From Nitrospinota bacterium (lineage in GTDB: Bacteria > Nitrospinota > Nitrospinia > Nitrospinales > VA-1): a stretch of DNA of 8,685 nucleotides. Location: positions 1 through 8,685 of the forward strand of contig PCCT01000082.1 of NCBI GenBank assembly GCA_002731985.1. The letters run 5' to 3'. Below, piece after piece: positions 1 through 7,990 of this stretch (position 1 is the stretch's first letter; each line of letters starts with the position of its first letter). The position numbers and the translations under genes were made by a program. A model generated the notes under the pieces. It searched no databases. It was given only the letters and a program-made list of their open reading frames with translations, and had not been told where the DNA came from.

Positions 1-159
1 CGATAGCCGCATCCGCTTCCTTCTGCAGGTCGTTGACTTGATCAAGCGAATCGGCAAGAGAATCGGTAAAAGACGGATCGCCCTCATCCCCCTGCCAAGT
101 TTCGCCGCATCATTAAGAGTGTTAAATGAATTTTCATCATTCAATGAAGAAACAGACAT
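1..159 (-). CDS. fliE: FliE-like flagellar hook-basal body protein, 5' part only, with apparent frameshift
   Basis: FliE is a small rod/MS-ring adaptor of the flagellar basal body. The minus-strand ATG at 159 has a strong Shine-Dalgarno and begins MSVSSLNDENSF, which suits a FliE N-terminus. The family-like core is in another frame: codons starting at 88 and reading left to the edge give GDEGDPSFTDSLADSLD, then QVNDLQKEADAAI, matching the F...L..(A/S)LD.VN.LQ.EAD pattern of FliE. That frame has a stop at 112-110 and no ATG, GTG or TTG before the conserved part, so it cannot start by itself. Joining the two halves needs one extra base or a -1 shift near the G5 run (plus-strand C at 88-92). This could be a sequencing error, a broken gene or recoding. 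The 3' end lies left of the window. The FliE assignment rests on about 25 recognisable residues. Confidence 0.65.
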   Translation of the reverse strand, partial: MSVSSLNDENSFNTLNDAAKLGRGMRAIRLLPILLPIRLIKSTTCRRKRMRLS

Positions 160-162
160 AAT

Positions 163-169
163 CTCCTCC
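163..169 (-). promoter_or_regulatory. Shine-Dalgarno of the fliE-like gene
   Basis: The minus strand reads GGAGGAG three bases before the ATG at 159, which puts the GGAGG core about six to seven bases from the start. This site is why the start is placed at 159, even though the recognisable FliE core lies in another frame. Confidence 0.7.
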
Positions 170-203
170 AATGGAAAAAGGTTATGCACACCCCTCTTCC
201 CCC

Positions 204-231
204 TTGAAAATAAAGGATTTTCGTGTAAAAA
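204..231 (+). promoter_or_regulatory. weak candidate sigma-70-type promoter for the sigma-54 activator
   Basis: TTGAAA (204-209) is followed after 16 bases by TAAAAA (226-231), four of six matches to the -10 consensus, and the ATG at 275 lies about 43 bases further on. A TATGAT at 261-266 is a better -10 match but has no -35 partner and would leave almost no leader. The region is AT-rich, so chance matches are likely. Confidence 0.25.
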
Positions 232-274
232 TATCGGGCTATGTATGTTTTCTACTCACTTATGATTATCTAAA

Positions 275-3115
275 ATGAATCAAAATCTTGAAAATTTAGC
301 GGTTCGAGTTCAGGGGTTCGGTAAGGAGAATCTGTCGGATATCCTGCATTACACGGCTGTTGGACTAAAGCCACTTTTTGGCTGTCATATGGTCCGTATC
401 TACCTGGAGGATCTGCATCAGGGGATTCTCATTTGTCAGTATGTTACCGGTCAGAAACGTCCCGATGAGCGGCAGATCACACAGTTTATCTCCCCTCGCG
501 ATTCGATAACCTCGCAGGCCTTTTACGAGAACAAGGTCATCCTCTCCTGGACTCTGCCTGAGGGATTTATTAAGTATAGGAATCCTTTTGAAAAAATATC
601 GGGCATTAAAGCTTCGGTGGTATTCCCTATCGTTCATGAGCAAAGGCCTATCGGCACACTGACTCTGGATTGGCAGGAGGATGGGAAGTTTGTGTCGACC
701 GAGCAGGTTGAGGCGGTGAGCCGGTTCCTTACAGATATCAGCGCGGTTGTGGACCGTGCCAAGCGGTTTCACCAACAGATTTCCTTTTCGCGTCACCTTG
801 ACCTGGCTCGCAAGAAAGAAGCGGCGTGGATGATCGTGCGTTCGGCTGTCAAACTGATCGACAAACTCAGTCTAGCATCGGTCCTGGTTCCCGCATTCAC
901 CAAGAATGCGAAACCCAGTTCCGCCAAACCGACTGACCTTGTAGAGGTGATGGCGGTTTATTCCAAGAAAAGGGAAGATGCTTCAACATACATGAACAAG
1001 GATCAAATGAGCGTTCTCAATGACGAAAATCTGATAAACCGTATCGTTAAATATGATAAATCACGCGGACTCATAATACGCGAGGAGAATCTGGAATCTC
1101 TATACATTGAAAACATCATGGATGAAGACTTCGCGCGAAAGGAAGTCATCCAGCAACTGGACATGGTTTCGCTGTATCAAATTCCAAAATATGACCGCCG
1201 TACGGGGCAGTTTATCTGCACAATCAACTATTACACGAGCGAAGCCCACCGGTTTTCCTCCTTTGAAAAGCGAATGCTTGAGGAACACGCCACCATGGTG
1301 GAAAAGAGAATTGAAAGTGATAGCTCGGAACATATCGAAATCGAGGTCCTCGGTGAAATCGAAGAACTGCTTTCTGACAAGGATGACTCGCTGGCGAATT
1401 TCCTGCATAAGATTCTGAATAAAATCTCCGAACTCATCGGCGCGGACAGTGGCACCGTCTCTATCCTAAAAATAATTGATGGAAAACCCTGGCTGGTGGT
1501 CGAAAATTCCGATGGCAGTCTCCTCGGTGCTAAGTCGCGTGGGTGGACCAAAAACAAAATACCCGCCCTGCCCGTCGGCGGTGAAGACTTACCGGATAAC
1601 TTGAAATCTCTCAACGGTTATTGCGCTCACACTGCCCAGACCAACCTGATCTCAAATGTAATGGATAGGTCGCTAACCAATGGATTCTACAAAAATATTT
1701 CTCCTTCAGTTCGATCCGCGATGGCAGTGCCCATCATCCACGGGAACAGCGTTATTGGAGTCATCAACCAGGATCATTTCCGTGAAAACTATTTTACGGT
1801 CGAGCATAGGCGAATAGTACAGATCATCGCCAGCCTCATCAGTCAGAAGGTTCATAACCTGATGCAGATTCAGGAACTGAAACAGGAAATAACACAGCTT
1901 CGTCAGGATGTAGAATACCGAGACCCCAAAGTCTCTTGCTATTATTTCGGGAACGTTATCGGGCGCAGTAAAACCATTCATCATCTAGTTGATCGAATCA
2001 ATACTGTTGTTGAGTCCGTTTGCAACCGGATGTTGAAATGGGACAGTTCCCAATCCAAAGAAGCGAATATGGGACTCCCCTCCCTCCTTGTCCATGGCGA
2101 GACCGGAACGGGCAAAGAATTTTTCTTTAACAATATTTACTCGCGCATAACGGAAATCTTCCAACAGAAAAAAGGGGAAAACTTCAAGCTGATGTTGAGG
2201 AAGACCAACATCGCCGCGTACAGTGGAGAACTGACTTACAGTGAGTTGTTCGGTCATAAAAAGGGCGCTTATACAGGAGCCGAGTTCAACCGGCAAGGCA
2301 TCCTGGAAGAAGCCAATGGAGGGGTAGTTTTCCTTGATGAAATAGGGGATGCCGACCCTAAGACCCAGGTTCAGCTCCTGCGGTTCCTTGACACCGGTGT
2401 ATTCATGCGACTTGGCGAGAACCAGCCCAAATATTCCCGTATCTTTCTAATCGCCGCGACTAATAAGAATCTGCGTAAGGAAATAGAGGCTGGCCGTTTC
2501 CGTGAGGACCTCTATCATCGGCTGAACGCATTGAGCTTCCGCATCCCTTCCCTTAATGAAAGACATGAAGATATCTCGGATCTTGCGACCCATTTTCTCG
2601 GCATCCTGTTCCAGGCCTATAAAAAAGGAAATCCTGAAGAAGCCCTGCCTCATTTGGAAAAAGTGGCTATCGATTATTTGACCCAACACAAATATCGCGG
2701 CAACGTGCGCGAGCTGAAAAATATACTGATGCGAGCCATGATGTTCCGTAAAGGATCGATCATCTCACTGGGCGATGTGATGGAAGCGTGCCAATCGGAG
2801 AATCCTTTTCCAGTCGTCACCCTCGAGCAACCCGAGTCAAATTATATCGATACCATTCTGGATCAACTGGAAACCGGTGATGGCGATTTCTGGTCTCAGG
2901 TTCACCAGCCCTTTAAAAGAAACCGGTTAACGCGGGATGCGGTGAGGAAGCTGATTCAAACCGCCCGCAACAGATATCAAGCCAACCTGCCCGGTTTAGC
3001 CATCAAATTAGGCGCTTGCGGTGGACATTATCAAAATGACCCTGAAGAATTAAAGAAATTCACTAGTTTTAAGAACTTTCTGTATAAAACCGTAAAAATC
3101 AGCGCTCCGAACTGA
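275..3115 (+). CDS. sigma-54-dependent transcriptional activator with multiple GAF domains and AAA+ core
   Basis: This is a 946-residue cytoplasmic enhancer-binding protein that would use ATP to open sigma-54 RNA polymerase promoters. Three GAF-type sensory regions are visible at about 15-165, 178-350 and 370-535; the first and third have typical endings ([32 protein letters not shown]). A short heptad-like coiled coil follows (530-552). The AAA+ core has VIGRS (561-565), Walker A GETGTGKE (608-615), the sigma-54 contact loop GAYTGA (664-669, usually GAFTGA), Walker B VVFLDE (684-689), sensor I AATN (727-730), the arginine fingers in [11 protein letters not shown] (R741, R743) and sensor II RGNVREL (808-814). 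The C-terminus (about 850-946) does not read as a Fis-type helix-turn-helix. The start is the first ATG after an in-frame stop at 263-265, and no good Shine-Dalgarno precedes it. The gene diverges from the fliE-like gene. Ligand and targets are unknown. Confidence 0.93.
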   Translation: MNQNLENLAVRVQGFGKENLSDILHYTAVGLKPLFGCHMVRIYLEDLHQGILICQYVTGQKRPDERQITQFISPRDSITSQAFYENKVILSWTLPEGFIKYRNPFEKISGIKASVVFPIVHEQRPIGTLTLDWQEDGKFVSTEQVEAVSRFLTDISAVVDRAKRFHQQISFSRHLDLARKKEAAWMIVRSAVKLIDKLSLASVLVPAFTKNAKPSSAKPTDLVEVMAVYSKKREDASTYMNKDQMSVLNDENLINRIVKYDKSRGLIIREENLESLYIENIMDEDFARKEVIQQLDMVSLYQIPKYDRRTGQFICTINYYTSEAHRFSSFEKRMLEEHATMVEKRIESDSSEHIEIEVLGEIEELLSDKDDSLANFLHKILNKISELIGADSGTVSILKIIDGKPWLVVENSDGSLLGAKSRGWTKNKIPALPVGGEDLPDNLKSLNGYCAHTAQTNLISNVMDRSLTNGFYKNISPSVRSAMAVPIIHGNSVIGVINQDHFRENYFTVEHRRIVQIIASLISQKVHNLMQIQELKQEITQLRQDVEYRDPKVSCYYFGNVIGRSKTIHHLVDRINTVVESVCNRMLKWDSSQSKEANMGLPSLLVHGETGTGKEFFFNNIYSRITEIFQQKKGENFKLMLRKTNIAAYSGELTYSELFGHKKGAYTGAEFNRQGILEEANGGVVFLDEIGDADPKTQVQLLRFLDTGVFMRLGENQPKYSRIFLIAATNKNLRKEIEAGRFREDLYHRLNALSFRIPSLNERHEDISDLATHFLGILFQAYKKGNPEEALPHLEKVAIDYLTQHKYRGNVRELKNILMRAMMFRKGSIISLGDVMEACQSENPFPVVTLEQPESNYIDTILDQLETGDGDFWSQVHQPFKRNRLTRDAVRKLIQTARNRYQANLPGLAIKLGACGGHYQNDPEELKKFTSFKNFLYKTVKISAPN

Positions 3116-3280
3116 TCTCATAATCTTATTAAGGTGGACGCTACACTCATTTATTGTTAAGCTTTTTAGTCTAGCAGTTATTAAAGGTATCATCCCTGAA
3201 CACAAGGGACCTGCATTGCACCTCGCAGAACCCCTAAATTTGAAGCGGAGCAGTTCATTCCGTTTAAAAAAACCATATTA

Positions 3281-3286
3281 TATAAT
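3281..3286 (+). promoter_or_regulatory. -10 box of the probable ahcY promoter
   Basis: A perfect TATAAT lies 34 bases before the ahcY ATG in an A/T-rich stretch. The best -35 at a 17-base spacing is TTCCGT (3258-3263), which is weak. Transcription would start near 3293 and give a leader of about 28 bases, too short for a riboswitch downstream of this start. Confidence 0.5.
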
Positions 3287-3305
3287 CCACAACAATTCAT
3301 TCCTT

Positions 3306-3311
3306 AAGGAG
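3306..3311 (+). promoter_or_regulatory. Shine-Dalgarno of ahcY
   Basis: AAGGAG sits nine bases before the ATG at 3321. It fixes the start there rather than at the in-frame TTG at 3216, which would add 35 residues not typical of the family. Confidence 0.85.
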
Positions 3312-3320
3312 ATCCTTTCT

Positions 3321-4622
<1,302 letters not shown>

Positions 4623-4641
4623 AAATTCATTAGCACTAACA

Positions 4642-4676
4642 CAAAAGGCGTTCCTCTTAATTGAGGGGCGCTTTTG
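4642..4676 (+). terminator. hairpin terminator after ahcY
   Basis: CAAAAGGCGTTCCTC pairs with GAGGGGCGCTTTTG around a TTAATT loop, with one bulged G and two G:U pairs. The T-run forms the 3' side of the stem base, and the matching A-run on the 5' side means the element could also act on transcripts from the right. It starts 20 bases after the ahcY stop codon. Confidence 0.7.
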
Positions 4677-4714
4677 GTTATTATGTCTCTGGTTTTTATA
4701 GGTTTTTCCCTTAG

Positions 4715-4756
4715 TTGATCTCGATTTTAAATAATTAGTACACATATCGAGGTCAA
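4715..4756. repeat. 11-bp inverted repeat overlapping a candidate promoter
   Basis: TTGATCTCGAT (4715-4725) and ATCGAGGTCAA (4746-4756) are complementary at 10 of 11 positions, and the remaining pair is G:T, so an RNA stem would be fully paired with a 20-base loop. The right arm lies between a possible -35 TACACA (4739-4744) and -10 TATATA (4762-4767, 17-base spacing) upstream of the M48 gene. It could be an operator or an RNA hairpin. It lacks a T-run immediately after the stem, so it is not an obvious terminator. Confidence 0.5.
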
Positions 4757-4767
4757 ATAAGTATATA
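4739..4767 (+). promoter_or_regulatory. candidate promoter of the M48 lipoprotein gene
   Basis: TACACA (4739-4744, four of six to TTGACA) and TATATA (4762-4767, four of six; an overlapping TATAAA at 4764-4769 matches five) are 17 bases apart. The implied leader is about 120 bases and contains the second palindrome at 4806-4831. The surrounding DNA is AT-rich, so this is tentative. Confidence 0.35.
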
Positions 4768-4805
4768 AAAACGTGGAAAGACTTATTACTCGCGTCTCAG
4801 AGTTC

Positions 4806-4831
4806 CTTCTGACTTGAGCTCAGTCCAGAAG
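4806..4831. repeat. 26-bp imperfect palindrome in the leader of the M48 gene
   Basis: An 8-bp perfect palindrome, TGAGCTCA (4815-4822), is flanked symmetrically by CTTCTG (4806-4811) and CAGAAG (4826-4831), with three mismatched positions between centre and arm on each side. The two-part symmetry resembles a binding site for a dimeric regulator. The centre lies about 76 bases upstream of the M48 ATG. Confidence 0.45.
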
Positions 4832-4894
4832 ACTTCGAGAAAAAGAATGCTGCTTAATTAACTGTTCACTAATATCGGGAAGATCATAGAGGTC

Positions 4895-5545
4895 ATGCAC
4901 TTCAAATCATTATTTATTTCTTTGATTCTTATTATTTCTCTTATTGGTTGTGCTGGCCCAAATACTCAAGTATGTAGCCCTGCAAAGAGTTTAGATTGCT
5001 CAAACCTCACTGAACAATGGGGGCAGTCAATAGACAAAGTTGTAACAGCTAACTTCCCTGAAGAGTTAGGTTACTTTAAACCTGTCGTGCATGAGGCTAA
5101 TTTCACCAACGCGTGGGTCACAACTGGTGGTGATATCAACATCTCTGCCAACTTATTAAGAAGGCTAAACGCTAAGGGAAGAATCTGCGTAATATCCCAT
5201 GAATTAGCTCACCTAAAAAGGAATCACTATTATTCAACAAAAGGTGTGTCCGTTATTACCTCAGCATTAATGACTGTAGCTGGAGCGTTTGTTCCAGGGT
5301 TAGGTTATTTAGACTATGTTGTAAACCCTGCCGTGACCAATTCTTTTGGGCGACAGTTTGAACTAAATGCTGATGAGTTGGCGGTAGAATATATTCAAAA
5401 GGTTGGGCTAAACATGTCTGACTACACAGAGTTTCTGTACTGGATGAAAGAAAACCTCAACAGAGCTAATGATTCTGATGAAGCTACTCTATTTTCAACT
5501 CATCCTGCAACACAAGAAAGAATAGATGTACTTATGGAAAACTAG
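4895..5545 (+). CDS. M48-family zinc metallopeptidase, lipoprotein
   Basis: This 216-residue single-domain protein has a lipoprotein signal peptide (MHFKSLFISLILI, ending in the lipobox LIGC with Cys19), so the mature protein would be anchored in the envelope facing the periplasm. The zinc motif HELAH is at 102-106, and the likely third ligand Glu156 is in ELNAD (156-160), the ExxxD form used in M48. A hydrophobic stretch at about 122-147 lies between the two motifs. STHPATQERI near the C-terminus is also typical of M48. By family the role is probably quality control of envelope proteins, like the small YcaL/LoiP-type proteases; the substrate is unknown. It lacks the TPR region of BepA-type members. 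AGAGG is only two bases before the ATG, so the ribosome site is poor. Its codons (many TTA, AGA, AGG) are AT-richer than those of its neighbours. It stands alone between a terminator and a convergent operon. Confidence 0.9.
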   Translation: MHFKSLFISLILIISLIGCAGPNTQVCSPAKSLDCSNLTEQWGQSIDKVVTANFPEELGYFKPVVHEANFTNAWVTTGGDINISANLLRRLNAKGRICVISHELAHLKRNHYYSTKGVSVITSALMTVAGAFVPGLGYLDYVVNPAVTNSFGRQFELNADELAVEYIQKVGLNMSDYTEFLYWMKENLNRANDSDEATLFSTHPATQERIDVLMEN

Positions 5546-5565
5546 GGTTCAAGCACACACCTTTG

Positions 5566-5614
5566 TAAACACCTTGTTCAGTTTTAAACGAGTTATAGTC
5601 AAATCTGGTGTTTA
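5566..5614. repeat. 8-bp inverted repeat in the convergent spacer
   Basis: TAAACACC (5566-5573) and GGTGTTTA (5607-5614) are exact reverse complements separated by 33 bases, just after the M48 stop. The right arm leads directly into further short repeats (TAGGAACT at 5613-5620 and again at 5653-5660; the 11-base palindrome CTTGAGTCAAG at 5619-5629; GGAAC/GTTCC at 5615-5619 and 5634-5638). There is no clear T-run, so a terminator role is unproven. The rest of the spacer to 5792 shows nothing recognisable. Confidence 0.4.
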
Positions 5615-5792
5615 GGAACTTGAGTCAAGCGGTGTTCCTTCTGGGCAACCAATAGGAACTACGTGACAGAGATTTCATATAACCTTCTTCAATATGCGGT
5701 TTTATCCATAGGTGGAGCCTATTAAACATTCAATAAAGCTTTCCGAAGGTTTACTCTGTTCTTACTGAGGATTGCATAAATAAGAATTACGC

Positions 5793-7109
5793 TTACAAAT
5801 CAGCCGCGCATCGAAATCCTACCCCTTCAATGCGGTAGCCAGGATAGAATATTTTTCTGCTTGCGGACCATCCGGCAGAAGGATGACTTTCCCACGCTCC
5901 GCCACGAACAATTTTACTGCTCGCCGACCGCTCGGCCAGAAAATCCTGCTCGGGGCCTAGCTGGACTTCTTCTATTTGTGGCGGAACCCATCCGGGCGGA
6001 TTGTCTTTGGGACTCATGGCGTAATAAGTGGGATCGTGTGTATCGAACACCCATTCACTCACATTGCCTGCCATGTCGTACAGACCAAAAGGATTAGGAG
6101 GAAACGAACCAACTGGAGCTGTGTTTTTAAAACCGTCCGAAGCATCAGCGACTCTGACATTGAGTTCGCAGGAACCATCACAGTAATTTGCCTTCGTCGA
6201 ATCATAATCATCCCCCCAATAGAAATTGGTTTGAGACCCGGCCCTGGCAGCATATTCCCATTCAGCTTCTGTGGGAAGGCGTTTACCCAAACTAATGCAA
6301 TACGCCTTGGCTTCCATCCAGGTCACGCTATCTACTGGAAGACTCCCACCTGGGAAATGGGATGGATTACCGTTCATGACGGATTGAAATGCCACCTGCG
6401 TAACTTCCTTAGGATCCATCTTAAAGGAAGACACACAAACCTCATGCACTGGTTTTTCAAGAGGTCCGCCTTTATCGCTTCCCATCTGGAAGCATCCGCC
6501 TTCAACGGTAACCATTTCTTCAGGGGCTTCCGATTTCGCAAGAGCTATAATTCTCTTTTGAACCTTACCCCTAAGTATAACTACATGTTCACGAAGAACC
6601 CTTGGAATCCCGATGTATTTGATTCGAACAGAACTCTTGCGCAGGAATTCCGCCTTACCCGAATCCATCAAGAAAATTCGATAATGCTCAATGGGCACGG
6701 GTTCAGACCGCACGAATTCATTGCCAGAAACTTTGGGAGCGACCATTTTAATAATTGTTTCATCAATCAACTCCCCTTGCTTACCCTTCTCCTCACCATC
6801 CATAAAAATCAAAACTTTTCTCCCTCCGGTCACTTCCAGTTGAAGAATTTGATCAATGAGGGCATCGGCCTCCTCATATTTTTCACGTTGGAATTTAATC
6901 TCGGCCAAAGCTTTTAGAGCTCTGTAACCTTCAGGATTCAACTTTACAGCTTCTGACATAAAACTCTCAGCATCATCGAGATCGCCTCTAGCAAGAGCTT
7001 TATCACCTTCAGAAATAAGGTTTTTGTTTTCCGCAAAACACACAGTAGACCAAAAAGTAAACATTGCAATGATCAAGTAAATAAAAACTGGGGGACAAAA
7101 GGGTCTCAT
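5793..7109 (-). CDS. exported TPR protein with C-terminal SUMF1/FGE-sulfatase-type domain
   Basis: The 438-residue product has a Sec signal peptide (residues 1-26, likely cut after CFA), two TPR-like helical pairs (about 28-92), a middle region of unknown fold (about 95-195), and a formylglycine-generating-enzyme-type domain (about 197-438). The latter shows EMVTVEGGCFQMGSD, RLPTEAEWEYAARAG (277-291), NPFGLYDMAGNVSEW (339-353), RGGAW (402-406) and the C-terminal GFRCAADL. In true FGE a cysteine pair (human C336 and C341) follows the RGG motif. An ungapped reading places Gly413 and Arg418 there, so sulfatase-activating oxidase activity is not expected. Many bacterial SUMF proteins are non-catalytic binding or scaffold domains. 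The ATG overlaps the stop of the upstream hydrolase gene as ATGA and has no strong Shine-Dalgarno of its own, which suggests translational coupling in an operon with oleB. Function is unknown and the location is probably periplasmic. Confidence 0.9.
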   Translation of the reverse strand: MRPFCPPVFIYLIIAMFTFWSTVCFAENKNLISEGDKALARGDLDDAESFMSEAVKLNPEGYRALKALAEIKFQREKYEEADALIDQILQLEVTGGRKVLIFMDGEEKGKQGELIDETIIKMVAPKVSGNEFVRSEPVPIEHYRIFLMDSGKAEFLRKSSVRIKYIGIPRVLREHVVILRGKVQKRIIALAKSEAPEEMVTVEGGCFQMGSDKGGPLEKPVHEVCVSSFKMDPKEVTQVAFQSVMNGNPSHFPGGSLPVDSVTWMEAKAYCISLGKRLPTEAEWEYAARAGSQTNFYWGDDYDSTKANYCDGSCELNVRVADASDGFKNTAPVGSFPPNPFGLYDMAGNVSEWVFDTHDPTYYAMSPKDNPPGWVPPQIEEVQLGPEQDFLAERSASSKIVRGGAWESHPSAGWSASRKIFYPGYRIEGVGFRCAADL

Positions 7110-7990
7110 AAGGGATTATTTTTCAGGAAAAGGCACATCCAGGGGATGATTTCTTCACAGGCATCTTCCACCACCAAATGCCCGGCGTGTTCGACTTCGT
7201 GAACTTCGGCGGATGGAAATATCTCTTTCCATTTATTCAGGAAATGATGATTAAAACAAAAATCCTTCATACCCCATGCAATCATGATGGGCAGTTTGTT
7301 AAATTGTTGCAAGTTATTTTCGATGTTTTTTACGACCGGATAACTCTCTGCTGTGGAGTCCATGGGAATATCCTGCACAAATCTTAAATTTGCCACCCGA
7401 TTTTCAAAGCTGTCATACGGGGCAAGATAACCTGCCCTCACCTGTTCAGTTAAACGCTCCTGATTCTTTAGCCCGAACATTAAAACTCCCTTGGCAAAGG
7501 CGTTAAAATAACGGGTTGCAATAGGCCCGATGAAAGGCTTTCTGCATATATTAATACGAAAGGGCATGTGCGAGGATAAAAATGCGGCGGTATTAAACAA
7601 TACCAGCCGCTTTATCAATTCGGGTCTACGCACTGCGAGTCCCATTCCGATGGCCCCACCCCAATCGTGCAGAACCAATGTGATATTTTTCAACTCCAGG
7701 GAATCGACCAGTTTCTCCAGATTATCGATATGAATGGAAAGGGTGTAGTTATAATCTTGTGGTTTGTCGGATAAACCACAGCCAATGTGGTCTGGAGCGA
7801 CGCAACGATAGCCGTCCTTCAATCTCTGGATCAGAGTCCGGTAATAAAATGACCATGTGGGGTTACCGTGCAGGAAGAGCAAAGTCTCTCCCCCCCCCTC
7901 ATCAAGGTAGTGATATTTATGGGGATTGAGATCGAAGTAACGCGAAGTGTAGGGATAGATATCTCTGAACTGATCAAAATTGCTTACCAT
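7106..7990 (-). CDS. oleB: OleB-type alpha/beta hydrolase (haloalkane dehalogenase-like; beta-lactone decarboxylase)
   Basis: In the long-chain olefin pathway OleB decarboxylates the cis-beta-lactone made by OleC to give the cis-alkene. The 294-residue protein has the dehalogenase-type alpha/beta hydrolase fold: HGNPTW (41-46), nucleophile elbow VLHDWGGAIG with Asp109 and Trp110, Asp243 in WGMKDFCF, and His271 in EHAGHLVVED, giving a likely Asp-Asp-His set. NTAAF (133-137), QDIPMDS (206-212) and the WGxKDxCFxxHFL pattern resemble OleB more than true haloalkane dehalogenases. The ATG lies inside the end of the OleA gene (7-nt overlap ATGGTAA), so the two should be translated together. A run of nine G (plus-strand C at 7890-7898) encodes Gly32-34. 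The frame is intact here, but the tract is slippage-prone. Haloalkane dehalogenase is the alternative; the oleA neighbour favours OleB. Confidence 0.85.
   Translation of the reverse strand: MVSNFDQFRDIYPYTSRYFDLNPHKYHYLDEGGGETLLFLHGNPTWSFYYRTLIQRLKDGYRCVAPDHIGCGLSDKPQDYNYTLSIHIDNLEKLVDSLELKNITLVLHDWGGAIGMGLAVRRPELIKRLVLFNTAAFLSSHMPFRINICRKPFIGPIATRYFNAFAKGVLMFGLKNQERLTEQVRAGYLAPYDSFENRVANLRFVQDIPMDSTAESYPVVKNIENNLQQFNKLPIMIAWGMKDFCFNHHFLNKWKEIFPSAEVHEVEHAGHLVVEDACEEIIPWMCLFLKNNPL

Noticed and set aside
172..187. Possible sigma-54 -24/-12 promoter (TGG ... TATGCA) upstream of the activator
   Set aside because: The GG and GC dinucleotides are 11 bases apart instead of the strict 10, and the surrounding consensus bases do not match.
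38..265. Plus-strand open frame of 75 codons at the left edge
   Set aside because: It overlaps the fliE-like gene in antisense, has a composition without domain motifs, and lacks a ribosome site.
3193..3209. Hairpin TCCCT/AGGGA as a terminator of the sigma-54 activator gene
   Set aside because: The stem has only five pairs with a 7-base loop and no T-run after it.
3116..3320. Possible S-adenosylhomocysteine riboswitch upstream of ahcY
   Set aside because: The position is right for one, but I could not find the conserved SAH-riboswitch core or its pseudoknot pairing, and the TATAAT at 3281 implies a leader of only about 28 bases.
3216..3320. N-terminal extension of ahcY from a TTG start at 3216
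   Set aside because: The strong AAGGAG at 3306-3311 and the normal family length both point to ATG 3321, and the extension runs through the promoter-like TATAAT.
5976..6917. Long plus-strand open frame (313 codons) opposite the TPR-SUMF gene
   Set aside because: It is fully antisense to a gene with clear domain motifs, has no recognisable family pattern and no ribosome site; it is a by-product of the opposite strand's codon use.
7106..7990. Haloalkane dehalogenase as the function of the alpha/beta hydrolase
   Set aside because: The Asp-Trp elbow fits, but the overlapping OleA gene and OleB-like motifs (NTAAF, WGMKDFCFNHHFL) make OleB the better call.
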